Of a stretch of 64,000 nt of DNA, positions 39,004 to 53,501 are shown one piece after another. The stretch's first letter is position 1. The number at the start of each line of letters is the position of its first letter. This DNA is from Chionis minor (Eukaryota > Chordata > Aves > Charadriiformes > Chionididae), in contig VZSF01008855.1 of assembly GCA_013398295.1 (NCBI GenBank), forward strand, positions 186,001 through 250,000, in the 5' to 3' direction. The position numbers and the translations under genes are program-made. The notes beneath the pieces are model-generated. The model did not search any database. It worked only from the letters and a program-made list of their open reading frames with translations, and had not been told where the DNA came from.

Positions 39004-39051
39004 ATGGATAGACTTCTGCGACTTGGAGGAGGTATGCCCGGGCTGGGACAG
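39004..39051 (+). CDS. PSMD14: PSMD14 coding exon 2, residues 1-16: 26S proteasome deubiquitinase Rpn11
   Basis: PSMD14 (Rpn11/POH1) is the zinc metalloprotease of the 19S lid. It cleaves ubiquitin chains en bloc from substrates as they enter the proteasome and works as a heterodimer with PSMD7 (Rpn8). This exon starts at 39,000 after acceptor TTTTTCTAG, and the ATG at 39,004 has A at -3 and G at +4. It encodes MDRLLRLGGGMPGLGQ and ends at donor CAG|GTTAGT. The exact N-terminus of the vertebrate protein and phase-0 joining to exon 3 make the start secure. Together, the five coding exons in this window give residues 1-154 of about 310, and I see no difference from the human protein as I remember it. 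The rest of the gene lies to the right of the window. Confidence 0.97.
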
Positions 39052-42000
39052 GTTAGTATAGAGTTTATCAATGTATTGTCTTTACTATTAATCAATTCTG
39101 AAATGTTTCTTTTATTATATTTAAAAACAGCATCAAAAACCCAAAGTTCATAGTAATAATTGCTGACTCTAGAGATGCTGTATAAGTGTGTGCAAGTCAT
39201 TGTTATGGCCTGACTGGGGTTTTTTTGTATGAACTCTTGTGTTGGCACTGAGTTTACAGAATGTTTATAAACCTTTCATTTGGTGTCTGAACACTTCAAA
39301 GTTTGGCTTGAAAACATAGAATAAAATTTAAAAATCAATTTCCAATAATACAGATTTTCAGAACATGATTAGTCTGAATGACTGAGCATACCCACTTGCT
39401 CCTTCATAAATGATATATTTCAGTCCTTGAGTCATACTGTGGTGGGCATTATAAGACACTGAAGTATACGTAAATTTCAGGGGGTAAGTTGAGTTGAATT
39501 TGTCACTTACAGGTAGTTGTAGCCACCTGTATGTGTGTTTTATTGTGTCTTGTCTTGTTGGCTTTGTCCTCACCTCTGTAACTCTGCTCAAAGCAAAAAG
39601 GCCTCCTTGGCAGGTGTCCTGTTCCAGTGGGAGACCTACACACATTGTATGGCTTCTCCCAGCACCAAAGCAAGTCCTAGTGCTTTTTTCCTTGGCCTGC
39701 TGGTGTGGCCAGCAGTCTTCAAAAATAAAATCAAGCTCATCTTACTACATTATACTGACTACTGGATCAGGGGGAAAAAAAATAAATAGGAACAACTTTG
39801 TCTGAGGCTTGTAGGAAGAATTATTTCCCTAAGGGAAGGGCCCCAGTGTAATTTCCTTTGTAGTCTTGGCTGGCCGCAGTAGCTGGCCTTCCTCTGCTTT
39901 CCTCATCTGCCTCTGGGGCTCTGTTCTAAATGGAGAATCCAGGCTCTTGTTCTTCTGGAGAAATCAGTTCTGTTTGCCTTAGGCTTCGTGATATGTGTGT
40001 TTGCTTCTGGGATGACTGAAATTGCTAAACTCACAGTTTCTTTTGGTTGTGTGTAGTGTGTTTGTGTCCAGTATAACTGGGAAAGGAATGGTTTAGTACT
40101 GAAGCATTTGGTGAAATATTGTAAGCTGATTTAGAGCCTCTAGGTGTTTTTGCCAAATAAGCTGTAACTTTTGGTGCATAATTTTTTCCCTTTTTATAGC
40201 TAAAATTCTATTCACGCTCTCTTAGTGAATCTTCAAGCAGCCCTCAGTTATTTTTAGTTTCACTTTCTTAAACAGTTATTTCTCTTGTTCCTCTGAGATG
40301 CCAGCCTGCTTCATGACTCTTCATTTTTTTTAACATCTGCGCAGTCTAATCACTCAAGCTTTCATTTCTTAGTCCTCTCTGAACTTGACGCATATCAAAG
40401 CTGTTTTTCAAATTTATAGTTAACTCTCTCTGCTGCTTTCTGAATTTCTCAGCTTTAACTTAAAGCTTGCTAGAAAATTGTGGCAGACAATAGAACATGA
40501 CATTCAGAAGAAGCTCGCTGAACTCCTCTGGCAGCTTTGGCCTGCAAAGCTGCTCTGTGTTTGTTTAAATATGGAATTGTCTCTTAAATGAATTGATGAA
40601 TATGTGTTGGATTAAAAAAAACCCCCAAACGGAAAACTGAATTGCTGTTTATGCAAGTTGCTGCTTGCACTGGATATCTTGACTAATTTTGTAGTCTTTT
40701 GGTTTATTGAATGAGCAGGAAGAATTTTCAAAAAGAATAATTTTATATCCTTAAAATACAGTGTTTCAATAGACCTTTAAAGCTTTTGTTTTTCTTGTTG
40801 ATGTGTCACAGTTGTTCTGTCTTTGGAGGCTTTGCTTTTAAGATTGAACATAGTAAAAACATCTGACTAAGTCATCCTTGCCAACACAAGAATCATCTGT
40901 GCGTATAGTCTTGCAGAAAGAGAGAAGCATTTTCAAAGTCATTTTATAACATAATTTGGGGATTTTTTTTTCCTTATAGCTAGGGGTTCACTTAGAGGAC
41001 TGCGTCGCATAAGGTTTGCTAACAGTCTGTTCAATTTGCTTTGTAACTAATGTTCAAGTAACGGCAAATGCTTGGTCAGCACAGTTCCTGTTTGATCTCT
41101 GCCAAGGAATTCTTTCTCAGCTAAGCTTTCTCTTAGCTTCTTCAACAGCAGTTACTTGGCTCTTTCCCCTTGGTAAAACCATCTCTTCTGTTTATTATCG
41201 TGTTTGGGTTTTTTGTTTGTTTGTTTTTCTTCATTTCCAAACTCAAATGGCTAATAAACAAATCTTTAACGAAGTGATTTTTAAAGTGGTATTTCAACAA
41301 TAAACTTTCCCTACAGTGACTTGTGGCTCAGAAATGTTCAACCATTTCCTCTCTTTTAGTCTTAGATGAACAAAGGACTGTTTTCATAGGGCAGTAGGTG
41401 GACAAGAGAATCTGATAGCTTTTGGCATCACGTAAGCCATCCACAGTTTTTTCTGGCAGTGAACTTGATCATTAACTTTGTGTTCTTTGTATGGGAAGGT
41501 ACCTGTGTTTAGTTTTGAACTGGATACCATGAATAAGACCTTCTTTGCAACACTGTTTCATGCAGAAATTGTGTCTTATGTGCCTGGTATTGTAGGCGTT
41601 TGAACTTCTGATGGTAATACACGTAAGAAGAATGAGTGAGTGAAGCTTTTTAAAAAAAAAGATATGGGGGAACAGTTAAAGTTTGAAAGTGGTGTGATGT
41701 CACAAATAAAATGCTTATTACTTAAATTTCCCTTCTGTCCAAATTTTGGCAATGCCCTTGTTTTCCTTCTCATGTATGGTTTCCGTTCTTCCTCCTCCTG
41801 CCCCTTGTTATTATCTTCCCTTTCCTGGTTAATTCTTTACCGTATCTCCCTGTTCATCCCCCTGGAATACTGCGTACCACAGAATTTCACTAGTAATTTA
41901 ATTCTTCACTTTGCCTTGTACATTTGCTGCAGACAAATTAACAGGCTTTGTGGGGTACGTAAAAGCATTCTACTTATGTAGCAGACAGGAATTTGGAGCA

Positions 42001-43043
42001 ACACTCCTCTTCATTTTGTACACAGAACTATTGTTTGCTGGTGAAATCAATTCTACACATGCCTCTACTAAGCAATCCTACTGGATACTGTTTAAGAGTG
42101 TGTGCAAATTAAATGCGTTTTTAGCAGAGCTCTCTCTCCCCAGCGCTTTCAGAACAATAATCCAAGTTCTTGTCCATGCTAATACAGCCTGTCTGCTTTT
42201 CTGAATCCAGATGTGATAGGAAGCAATGGAATAATTAATTACACTTTTAAAATGCTGTTGAAATAGCTTTTCATTACTGGATGGATTTTTTTTTTTTAAT
42301 ACTCATTTACATTGCTCTGTTGGTGCAGACAACTGTTCTAGCGCAATAGATGGAAAACAGAACTGATTCTGTATTTCTGAGTTAACGTATCTGATGGCAG
42401 AGGGAAAGGGAAAAAATCCAAATGGGAAGGGAGGGAGAGTCAGAGAAGCGACCTGTGTCTTATAAGGAGTGTTTACACCTTGACTTGGAATATAGAAAAT
42501 AGAAGTGCAGATAGCTATTTTATTTGAATAATGGACTTGCCAATTAGCCATCAAGTGCTTCCATCTGTGAAATAGTTGATCAGATGGGTTAGCTGGGATG
42601 TTTCCAGATTAGGGCATTGTAAATGGCACTTGAAAACTGTCACTTTGATTATGAGGTTTCAAGCATTGCACTACTTGATGCTGTGGAACCTTTTTCCCTC
42701 ATATTATCATGGTTTTTTAGAACATGCTGATCCCATTTAGTAAATCTATGGCACCGTGGGAACTTGGGAGACCTGCCACTGATCTAAAGTTCTGTTTCAT
42801 CTGCTGATCTAGCCAGGATGGTTGTTAGAAAAGAGCACTACTGGCTTAGTATTTTGTGGGGCTTCAGAATAAGAGTTGGTAATCTGGCAGGCAAAGGAGG
42901 GTCAGACTCAGTGTAGATCATTCCCAATTGACAATTCAATGCAAGTTTCCGTGAGTTATTTCATTAGGCTGATGTGTCTCTTGAAGTAAATGATGTGTTC
43001 TAGCTGGCTAATCTGCGTCCTGAGATTCCCTGTGTTAAAAAAG

Positions 43044-43137
43044 AACCACAAACAAAACACTTCAACAACAAAAAAATCACAAACCCAAACAAATGCCCCC
43101 ATCCCTCCTCCCCCCCAAAAAACCCAAACCCCAAAAA
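43044..43137. repeat. G-depleted C/A-rich tract with minus-strand G-quadruplex potential
   Basis: This 94-nt stretch has a single G (43,095) on the + strand and only a few T. Between 43,096 and 43,132 there are repeated C runs (five, three, seven, three and four C), so the minus strand carries closely spaced G runs able to form a quadruplex. In the PSMD14 pre-mRNA it is a CA-rich segment of a type bound by hnRNP L (family knowledge). Confidence 0.7.
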
Positions 43138-45363
43138 GCCAACCAGGGGAACAAAACCCCAACACCTTAACATCTTATTGAAAATTGTTTTGGTTAATTG
43201 ATTCTTGAAACAGAAAACTTGGGGTTTAGTTTGAAGGGTGCAAATGTGTTATCTTTAATGTAATTAAGTGTTTTTTCCTTTGGAAAGCTGAGTGTTTTGG
43301 TATCTCGGTATCTGTTGTACCTGCATGATTTTTTTCCTTCCTGCATCTCCTGGGTGTATATGCTTTATGTGGTTTGAATTGTGGTGATACACAATGCTTC
43401 TCACATGTATTTGAAACTTCAGATACTCCTTTTGAGAATATTCTGCCAGGGGAATAAATCTGAATTATTGCTCTTAAAATTAGGCATAATTTTTGTGCTG
43501 TTGCTTCTGAGACATTTTGCAGCAAAGTTCTCGAGTACTAAGAATGCTAGTATCTCTAGAATTTCAATATACCTCCTAGTAGATGAGATGGTGTACAATT
43601 TGGATGGGTTATTCCAGTTGTAATTTTTTCACCCAGAAGTTGTCAACCCATTTAAAGGGAAGAACTTTCTCGGTAGCAAACACTTTTATCCATTAAAAAT
43701 ATCCAACATCAACTCCCATAAAAAGTTCAGAAGACTTACTTAATCGATTGCCTATGTTTTCTCAGTGTCAGTTTATGTGTCCAAAATGCATGATTTTGTT
43801 TTAAGGAGGGGAAAAAAGCACCTTAGATACAGTAAACTCTGCTGTTTCACTTTCATTGACTGGGATGAGGATTTTACTGCATTGGTTAGTGTTTTAATAC
43901 AGGGCTGTTCAACCGAAAGCTTCATATAAAATTGAGGGTAGCGGTGTGGCCCGGCTCTGCTTACACTGGAGCTGATGACAGCTCCAATGGGTAGTGTAGG
44001 CTTATTTGAAAGCTGTTGTGGATTGCTGAAGGCTGGGTATAGTTTTTCTACATTTGAAACATGGTTGAGTGGTTGTAATGTGATTTTTATATCCAAAAGT
44101 GTTAATGGGAGGGAGAGAGAGAGAAACATGCTAGAATTGGGTTTAGGAACAGTCCTATGATTGTACTTACAACACAGTGTGTACTTTCTGTTATAAAAGC
44201 TGCCTTAAAGTATGATGGGCTGCACTATCATAAACAAGCAAAACTAAAAATAACAAAGCTAGTGGGTTGTGCCTGAGCATTATCAGTTTCCTCTGATCTA
44301 CTATTTTCCTATAAACTCTGGAGACCATTTTTAGCTGCCTCCTCTTGGCCTCAGATCTCAAACTTCCTTATTTCTAATAATTAGGCAATTAGCTTCTCTC
44401 TCCTCAATTTAATTGCCAGTGTAGTCCAGCCGACTTTCCACAGAAGAGACAAAGGAGCTTGGACAAGGAAATGAGTGTAGCCATAATGAGAAAGAACAGG
44501 GAAAAAGACCAAACAAGAGCAGGCATCTTTGCCTTTTGCATTACACCTGTTCACTTGAAATGTTCCTTTCTGTAAGCAGGAAACAGCCTCCTTACAGTGA
44601 CTGATTTAATTATTTCTCTTAGAAATTGTTTCTTCTTCCTGAAATCCCATGCTATTGAATATTAAGTTGCAAATGCTACTGTGCCGCACCTTTGAACAAG
44701 GGCTTCTGTTTTCTTCCTCCACTGTAGAAGAGTCCCCTTCAGATTTTCCTGGAAGTTTGACGTGTTCTTCTTGTATTAATTGTGGTCTGGGGTTTTTTGT
44801 TTGTTTTTAAAAAGTGTTACAAACAACTAAGCTTCCTGCATATTGCCACTGAGCCTCCCCATTCCCCTGCTTGTGTCCCAAGGACCAGCTCTTTGCAACA
44901 GAGAGCCTGTGGGCTTATAGAACCCGGTGCATTCTTTTACCTATTGAGTAAATCCCTTTTAACTGCTCTGCTTCACAAAGCGTACTTTAGGATGACCTCA
45001 GACAGCACCTGCTGAGGGCTACCTTGCTTTCTTAGTGGAACTGTGTCTAGAATAAGGTAATTAAAAATCTGCATTAGAGCAAGACTTCTGGAGGCAGACA
45101 AAATGTACAAATGCTGCCTCGTTATCTATCTTGAGGCTCCTGTTTCTAAATCCCAATACCTTCTGTAATGGTGACACGCATAGATAACAGATCAGTTCTG
45201 GCTTTATTCTGGAGTGAAACTCACCTTTGTATTTTCTGGCTTTTCTTTTCTCCCAATAGCTTCAGGTTGGGAAAAATAGTAGTTCTTTTCAAAAACATGT
45301 AAAATGTGACTGAGGATTTGTTTTGTGTCCCTGATCTTACGGCTTTTTGCTAACCATAATGTT

Positions 45364-45430
45364 CTCATAGAATCATAGAATGGTTTAGGTTGGAAAGGAC
45401 CTTTAAAGGTCATCTAGTCCAAATTGTCCC
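45364..45430 (-). mobile_element. CR1 3'-end fragment
   Basis: The sequence CATAGAATCATAGAATGG followed by GGTTGGAAAGGACC and CATCTAGTCCAA is the terminal CR1 3' UTR in reverse orientation. Only about 65 bp remain, an extreme 5' truncation. The element sense strand is minus, antisense to PSMD14. Confidence 0.9.
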
Positions 45431-48400
45431 TATGCTTGATCATAAGGAATATTAACTGCAGTGGTTCAGCATACCTTCCCTTGCTTTTTGCATGTCTTAA
45501 TGAATTTGTAGATTGTATGGGCTACAGTTGCGTTGGGAACATTGCAGAAAATCTGACGATTGCAAGTTGCATCAAGGTGATATCTGTAAATAAATTTATA
45601 TCAAGAATACATGTTAATATTGGGTAATAAATATTTCTAAAAAAAATTAGACTAAGTTGAATGACTTTCTGTAAAGTATGTTTTAGTAAAATTAAGCTTA
45701 TCTGACCTCAAAATAAATCCAGCTAACATTATTTGATGCCAAATATATTTTTTTTTTCGTAGTAAGCTTTAAGTCTCAGTCTTCAAGAATATTTTCAACG
45801 GTAGTATGGGAAAACAGGAGTGCTGGTTTGGTTTTTTTTGTAAAAGACCTGTTAAATTTTTTTACTATTTTGGGCAATTAGATCAGCGAAACACAGTACG
45901 TTCTACATGTAAATGGGAAATTGTACACGTGCCCATGTCGGTGGATTAGTACACCTCTTCCATGAAACTGTTAGTGGTGCAAGAGGGATTACTGATAGAT
46001 GGATAGGATAGAAACATAAGCTAAACTTTGGTGGCTTCCTTTCTTTCTCTTTTTCTTTAACTAAAATTCTGGCCCGGTTCTCCGGTGTGTCCCAGTGAGC
46101 TAGAGATTGGTTTGTTTGTTTGAAGTTCTGCTTAATTTAAAAAACCCAAACCCCACAGAAACAAAAGACACTAACAAACAGAAAAGGTAGGTAGTGAAGT
46201 TCTGGCTCTGCACTGAAGAGGTGTTTGCAAAATGGTGATCCCAACCCATTTAACCAGCTACTCAAAGCTATACAAAGTTCTGTGTTCTGTAATTTTGCTT
46301 TTTGGAGAGGAGGGGAGATGAGAGACATTATGTATTTCAAGTCCATCTATATTGCTGTTTCTGGAGTTGTGTTGTAAATGTGAACCTGGATAAACTTTTT
46401 TTAGGAGGCAGGATTTTGTAAAACATACTGAGGCTTTTTTTTAATCTAGTCTGTTAAGGTTTTTTGGCAGATATTTTTAATTTAAAGTAGCGATTGATGC
46501 CATAATATTTCCCTAGTATCTCTACTCCATTTTGGAGGCTATGAGACTGTCTATGAGACTAAACATATTACTATGATTTTTATTTCATCTGACATATGGT
46601 GTAACAAGACAATGTGATCCTTTCAGAAATCTAGGCTGTTTGTTGAGACTTATGGTATTTTGTGGTCTGTTATGTATGCTTGATTATAATTGGTATAAAA
46701 ATGGGCCTAAACATACAAACTGTTTAGACATGATGCTAGCTTCAAAATATAATCCTGTTGATGTGGAACTAACTGTAGAATTGTGTGTGTACTAGCTTGA
46801 AAACTGCAATAAAATTTCAAATTGCTACTAATTAGCGTGTGATTCACAGTGCAAAGTAATATATTTGTCCCTTTTTATGAACTCTGATTTTTTTTTTCAA
46901 TTTTTTAAAATGAACTGGATCATTTTTTGTGTTAACTTCCTGTACTGCGGAAAATGCAATACGTGGTTTCTGGTGCTTGTCATGACAGTGTTGCTAGAAC
47001 CATTGAGATCTGGGAATATGGCTAACTCCCTTCACTCCTTCCACTGATGCAATACCAGTTGGTATGGTCTGTAAGTGTATTGTCTCAGTTCAGGAAAAAT
47101 TGTTTGAAAACCACAATTTTGTTTAGGTTTTTAGGCTTAGTAGTGTGTAAAAAGCACTATGCTGATCTAAGAAATCTATTATTCTTTATGTCACTATATC
47201 ATCAGGTTATACCACTTACTGACAAAGGGTCAGTAGAGAAGAGCAGTGGTACTCTGGTGAACTTTTAAGGTCTTTTTATTATCACTAATACCTCTATCTC
47301 CTCTGCACCTCTGTCTCCTCTGCACGCTTGCTTGAGTTTGTGTCGTCTTTGCAGGTAGTATTCCGTAATGGGTCTGGTTTTTTTTCCTGGTACAAAGCTA
47401 TACGCCCACCATGGGGTTTACCTCCACAAAAAGATAGTTTTAAGCTCACTTTAAGCGCCTGACCTTTCCGCACATCCTTTAATATGATAAATTATTATTT
47501 TACAATGATCGTCATTGCATTTATACCCCAGTTGCCCTTCTCCCCCCACTACGTACATAATAAATGTCATGATTATCTGAAACACTTGTTTTGGAGGAGG
47601 TAGAGAAGGGAAGCGAAGAAAAAGTGGGGAGGTGAACAGGTTTTTTTTAATTCAAAAGTAATGCTAGGGTTTTTTCTGTCTTGTTTTTTAGTTAATCTTT
47701 CTCAATTGTCTTTAGATATAACAGCTGAAAATATGTACTGAAAGGGTTAAGTCGGCATGAAAGAATTCATTTCCACTTTAATGACCTAGCCTTGCTGGGT
47801 TAGGACGATGGGGAACATGCTTCTGACTTGTACTCCTATTGCCAATTAACACCTCCTATAACAGGTTGCCTCAGCTAGTCATTGAAGCAGAGGCAGTAGA
47901 AATAGTTTACATGCAGCTTGTTTTTCACACTAGTTGTTTAATACTCACAAAATTAAACTATTAAAAGGTTCTTTCTTAGCTTACTGGGAAAGGAATAAAC
48001 ACCATAGCGGTCAGCGTTCGGTTGTGTGTCCTATGTTCACTTTCAAATTGTTCCAATTGCAAAAATGAAAAAAAAGTACTAATGATTGTAGCAGTTCTTA
48101 TATTTTACACAGAAATATGTTGTTTGGTGCAATGAAGCTAAAATTTGCTCCGCAGCACTTCAGTTCACTGCCTTTTTTATTACAGTTACCCCTGCAAAAC
48201 TGAGTTTCTTTGTTGAAACAGCTATGATGTATTTCAAAGTCATCTTTTGTGCTATTAGTGTGACACCAGAGCAGTGTTTAAGATCCATTTAAACAATAGA
48301 CAGTGCCTCAATTTGTGGAGTATTTCTCAGTTGCTTGTGTAATTAATCGAGTCCACTTTCTGTACCTGTTCGAATAAATGTAAAATAGTACAAATAAAGA

Positions 48401-51400
48401 GCAGTGCTCTAAAATGACACTTTAGTTCACATTTAATCAGCAGGTATTTTAATAACATAATAAAATTGGCTAAATAATTGATACCAGTTCACACTAAGAG
48501 AAAGGTGGAGTAATATACCTAAAAGTGTTAACAAATTTGCTAAAAGGCCTGAGTAGATAACACTTCCAGGCGTTAGTTTTTATCCTGTTAGAATGGCAAA
48601 TGCCTTTAACACTTCATCAACAAGGGCTGCCCAAGTAAAGGGCTGCTTTTTGTATTGGATCATCTCTTTAACTGTTTGAAACAAAAATAGTATCATGCAT
48701 AATTTAATATTACAATGTAATCTTCTGTTCGTGACTTGAAGGTGGTTCTTTTTCCATTACAAGTCTTAGTGGGGGAAAAAATAAACAAAAATAAAATGTA
48801 TTTTAATAGTGGTAACTTTATGTTATCAGTTATTGTTGGAAATGGGATTCTGCCATTCTAAACAAGACCAAAACCAGAGTTTGGTTGGGTTTTATGAGAT
48901 GGCTGGCAGCTCATTTCGCTGACTGACAGCACGTATAGTTGATTCAGAAGAAACATCCATTTTCAGTAAGTAGCAAAATAACAGGGTGTTTTTTCTTTTG
49001 AACAGGTTTTGAATTGTAATAATTACTGTGTCCAGCTTATACAGGAATCTGGGGGAAAAAGAATGTTCAGTGTTCCTTGCAGTTTCCGAGTACCTTTTTC
49101 TCCAGTTCTCCAAGAAATTATCTAAAAAACCTGTGGGCAGGCAGAATGAAGGCAGTATTCACTGTTTTGCAGTGAGATGGACAGTCTTACAAAACTGTGC
49201 AGTGGGAGAACTGTCTGACCTTCTTTGAATACTATGATGTAACCAAAAGTACCAGCAGATCTTTTGCAGTGCAGATGCAAGTGCTTTCTTGTTTGGGTTT
49301 CTGACACCAGTTAATTTAATTTGGTACTCTGCTTCATAAGGATGGTGCTCCTTTGTTAAAGTTGGCAGGCAGTGAAGTTTAGGAACAGTGATGATAACAC
49401 ACGCTGTGGAGGGTCAGTGTAAAATACTTTGCCTCCATGTAGAGATTAGCTAATAAAGTCTTTCTTCCTCTTTGCTTCATGAAAGAAATGCATAAACTTC
49501 TGTGGAAGACTAGCAGAAACAGGCCAAAGAAATCTCTCAACGTGTAACCTGTAGCTCGCTCCCACATACTGTGGAACTAGCACGCAAAAACTGCTGCTGT
49601 CACTCCAAGGCTCTGTTAGGTTATCAGCCACTTATGGAAAAGGATGTGGTCAGAGATGGACGTAAATTGGTTCCAGTTTCCAAATATCTGGGTTTTTATA
49701 AATGTCATCATCTAGAGCCAAGTGAACTACCTGAAAGACCCAAGATCTATTCTGTTCGTTTTATCTGTTAAATCTTTAAAAGTTTTAGGCTAGGAATTTG
49801 AACTTTGGGTTTATAATTTTCTGTAGAAAGACAAGTGTATGCCTATAGTATATTATGTGCCCATTTATCTTTGGTAAAAAAAGTAATGTGAAATTAATCT
49901 ACCGTCTGTTGTAAAGGTAGATTCTGGACAGGTTTTGATGTATGGATCATTTTCTCCTCAAAATTCTGGAATTGGTACATCAGAATCATTTCAGAACTCT
50001 GAGCACTTCATTCCAATCTATATTGAAAAGGAAGGAATATTAACATGAAAATTAATACACGTAATTGGTACAGTGCACTGAATTGCTTCCTTTTCTCATA
50101 ATTTAGCTAGTAATTGTAATCTATAAGGAGAACAGCAGGCTGAAAAGAAAGTAGTGAGGTCTTCCCAAAAGAAGTGTGTGACACCAAGGAAATACGTGGT
50201 ATGTGCTGTATTTTATAAGAAAACTGAGAATTAACAAACCCACATTATATTTGTATTGTATACTACATTAGCTAATTTTTAAGTGTTCGGGTAAATTAGT
50301 TGAATTAGTATGAGAAGAGTGGAAGCTAATCTTTAGTATCTTTGCTAGTTCAGGTGTGTTTGAAGTGAAACAGTGAAGTTTACGGTTAATCTCTCCTAAC
50401 GCTTAGTGTAGTCACTTTTATATAGATTTAAACTCATGTTTAGTGTGCAAAATCATTCACAGTGAATACTATTGCTTAGAAAAATTAAAAAGAAAACATG
50501 CTAAGCAAGTTGATTTACACCAATGGAACGTTTCTTTATGAATTAGCAATGCTTCCTTGCTGAAATTGGGTTGTTGGCTATCGGTGTTGCAAGCTAGAGA
50601 GAGAAATTTAACATAAGTTTTGAAAACAGAAACTACTTTATCTCATAGAATGCCTAAAGGATTGATAATGTGTAATCCCTGTTCTCACCAAGGTAAACAA
50701 GCATTTAAAATCTCCAAGGAGTACAGAAATAATAAAAGAAGGAAAGGTTAAGAATGAGTTCCTTTGCTTAAAGTAAAGGTAATTTAGTTGCCTTGTTACA
50801 GAAACAAAATGTAATAATGTTTGTCTCCTCCCTATAAGCGTTGAATCTACTGACTCATTTTAAAATGGGAAAAGTTACGAAGAATAATTAAACTCTTAGA
50901 AGTTGTGAACACAGGTGCCGACACAGGGGACAGAGACATGATTAATGCCTCAGCGGCAGGAAGGGTGTCAGTGTGATCTGCCATCTTAACAGACATTAGA
51001 CATTCCATATGGAAGAGTCTGTTTAAGAGCCATAGTCTGTGGAATAAACTTCAGTTCAAGCTCCTGACTTTTGAGAAGCTCATCTCAATCAAATGTTAAT
51101 CTTAGCCTTCCAGAAATCACAGAACTATTTATGCTAGTTTGGGGGAGACTCTTTTTATGCTATTCTTTATTTTAAAAAAATACTGAATGGTGTAATGGAA
51201 TGCTTGTTCACAGTAAAATGTTAAACAAAATCCGGGAAAATGTAAAATGTGTGTGGTGATGACAGCATGGATGTTTTGATTCTTCCTAAAGCTGAAGGTT
51301 ACTGTGTTTGTACTTCTGCCCTCATTTCAGACCCTTTCTGGTCTAGAACTGATAAAAAATTGGAAGAGGGCTTTATGAATGAAGAAAAGGGCTGTTATCA

Positions 51401-53501
51401 AACTCATAAGTTTTATTTTAGTTAAACACCAGCTCATTTCTGCTTTATTCTTAGCAATGATTAAGTGGAGATATGAGTCTTTTTGCTTTCCAAAGTATTA
51501 AGGCTTCTAAGTGAAAAAAAGATCACTTAGAGTAGACTTAAAATAAAGCAGGAGAGGTACAGTTAAAAACTTGATGTTTATGGAGGAAAAAACCCATAGT
51601 AACAGTGACAGAAAATGATTGGGCATTTGAAGTTTCACCAGTCAAACAACTTAGTTGTAGTAAATTTGGAATAAGTGATTCAGGTGCCGTGTGCATCTGG
51701 TTCTGAAGTGTTCTGAAGAGCTGTTGGTAGAGTTTTTAATTTTAAGTGTTGGAGGAACGCTTCTCCGCTGGAACATCTCACTGTTGGACTAGGAGTAGTC
51801 AGGGAAATACTTGATGAAGAGGTGAATCGATTAAAAACGGACCTTTGGTGAGAATATTATAGCAGATGAAAAGTTGAACCTGCTGGAAGATTGCTGGTGG
51901 AAAAAGGCCAAAGTATCAGAAGAATTAGCAGCGTAGTAAAAAGTGAGGGAGAGCAAATAACAAGACATGATGGTCAGCAGTATCAAAGTTGGAAATAAAG
52001 GTTTGAAGGTGTCAGGAAGCAGTTGTGTTTGACACAGATCCATGCTTGTATGTGAGTTTCCAAATATAAAGATTGTATTCAAAATGTAAGGATTGGATCT
52101 GGAGCTAGTAAAGAAGGAATTCACTGATGTTGGGACACATACCATACTCCCCAAAACTGAATTTTCTTACTCTCTTTAAAGCATCTGAAGACTAGATTTT
52201 TTTTTTCTGCATCTGTAGATGTGAAAGTATGCAGAAAGGACAATTACTATACAAATTTACACTGATTACTTAAGTTGCTGGTTTTATCTTGAGGAGGGGA
52301 TGGCTTGTGTCAGTGGCTGTCTCTTCTGTTTGGTGGCATGTGGATGCACATTGTATTGAATTTTTCCATTTAAAGTGAAAAATCAAGAATGTACATAAAA
52401 TTTTTTTTTGCTCAATTTTGCTTATATATATAGAATCAAAGTTCTAAATCTACAAAATCTTTGTGTAAAGACACTATTTTTTTCCTCCTGTAACTTCACG
52501 TGAAGAATCTTTTTTCACATTACTCCATAGTTGCTTTGTTGCCCTTCTAAGTTTACATCACTTAGTGTAACAGTAATCTTTTGTCTTTTCAGTGGAAATT
52601 TGTTGTAAACAATTTGCTAATAAAGTAATGAATGTACTGTTAATTGGCTGTAATGAGGTATGTGGATACAGAATTCTGAATATAAGAGCAATGTCTCTTG
52701 CTCCTCGAGAAAGGGACATTTAAACTGCTGCCTCCTGTGTTTTTCATTTGCAACAGTACACAGAACCTGTTTCAACCAATCATTCACACCTGGGACAGTT
52801 GTGCTAATTTTTGAATAACTACTCATAAGGCAAAGAGCAAAGTATTTTGTTCACAGCTTTTCCACCTAGGGATCGGAGGTCCGTTTTTTCTCTCACTGTA
52901 GCAGTGTATCTGCAAAGTACTCCCATAGCCTTTATCTGCAAGTCCTCTTTAGCTGAAAGCTGATGAAGCAAAGGGAAATTGCTGTTTGTGTTGGTGCCAG
53001 TTAATCATGCTAGCCCAGCAGCATTTACATTCACACCACTGTAAGAAACACGGAGTTAATTGGAGAACTGGCCGTATTTTACAGCTGACGAAGGTTAGCC
53101 TTGCGGCAAGGCTGGCTAATGGAAACTTACCTGACTCTTACTTAGCCTGTATGTCTTGTAACAGGTTTGTACCTAGTGCAATACTTTGCAGTTTTTTACT
53201 CGATGGATTCTGATGAGATTGCTCCTTAGATTGGTATTGTTTTGGGGTGGGGGAGATGGGGGACAGTGGCTAGGTGGCTTGTGTTGCAAAATAGGTTAGT
53301 GAAGGAAGGTGCTTTAAAGAAGTGTTTGGGGTTTAGGTCTGCTTTCTTTTTTTCATGGTTTTGTTTGTAAGAATTGCATCTAAGACACAAAGTCACAATT
53401 GTATGTGCATTTTTCTGTAAGTTTTGTAATACAGAAAACAAAATGTTTAGAAATTGCAGAATAATGACGGTGGAGAAAATAATTATTTATTCTTTTCATA
53501 G

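Larger units (their letters stand above)
39052..53501 (+). other. PSMD14: PSMD14 intron 2
   Basis: About 14.4 kb, phase 0, from GTTAGT to an acceptor TTTTCATAG. It contains a short CR1 3' end (45,364-45,430) and a nearly G-free C/A tract (43,044-43,137). I found no further coding exon or RNA gene; open frames are short and have no recognisable domain. Confidence 0.85.
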
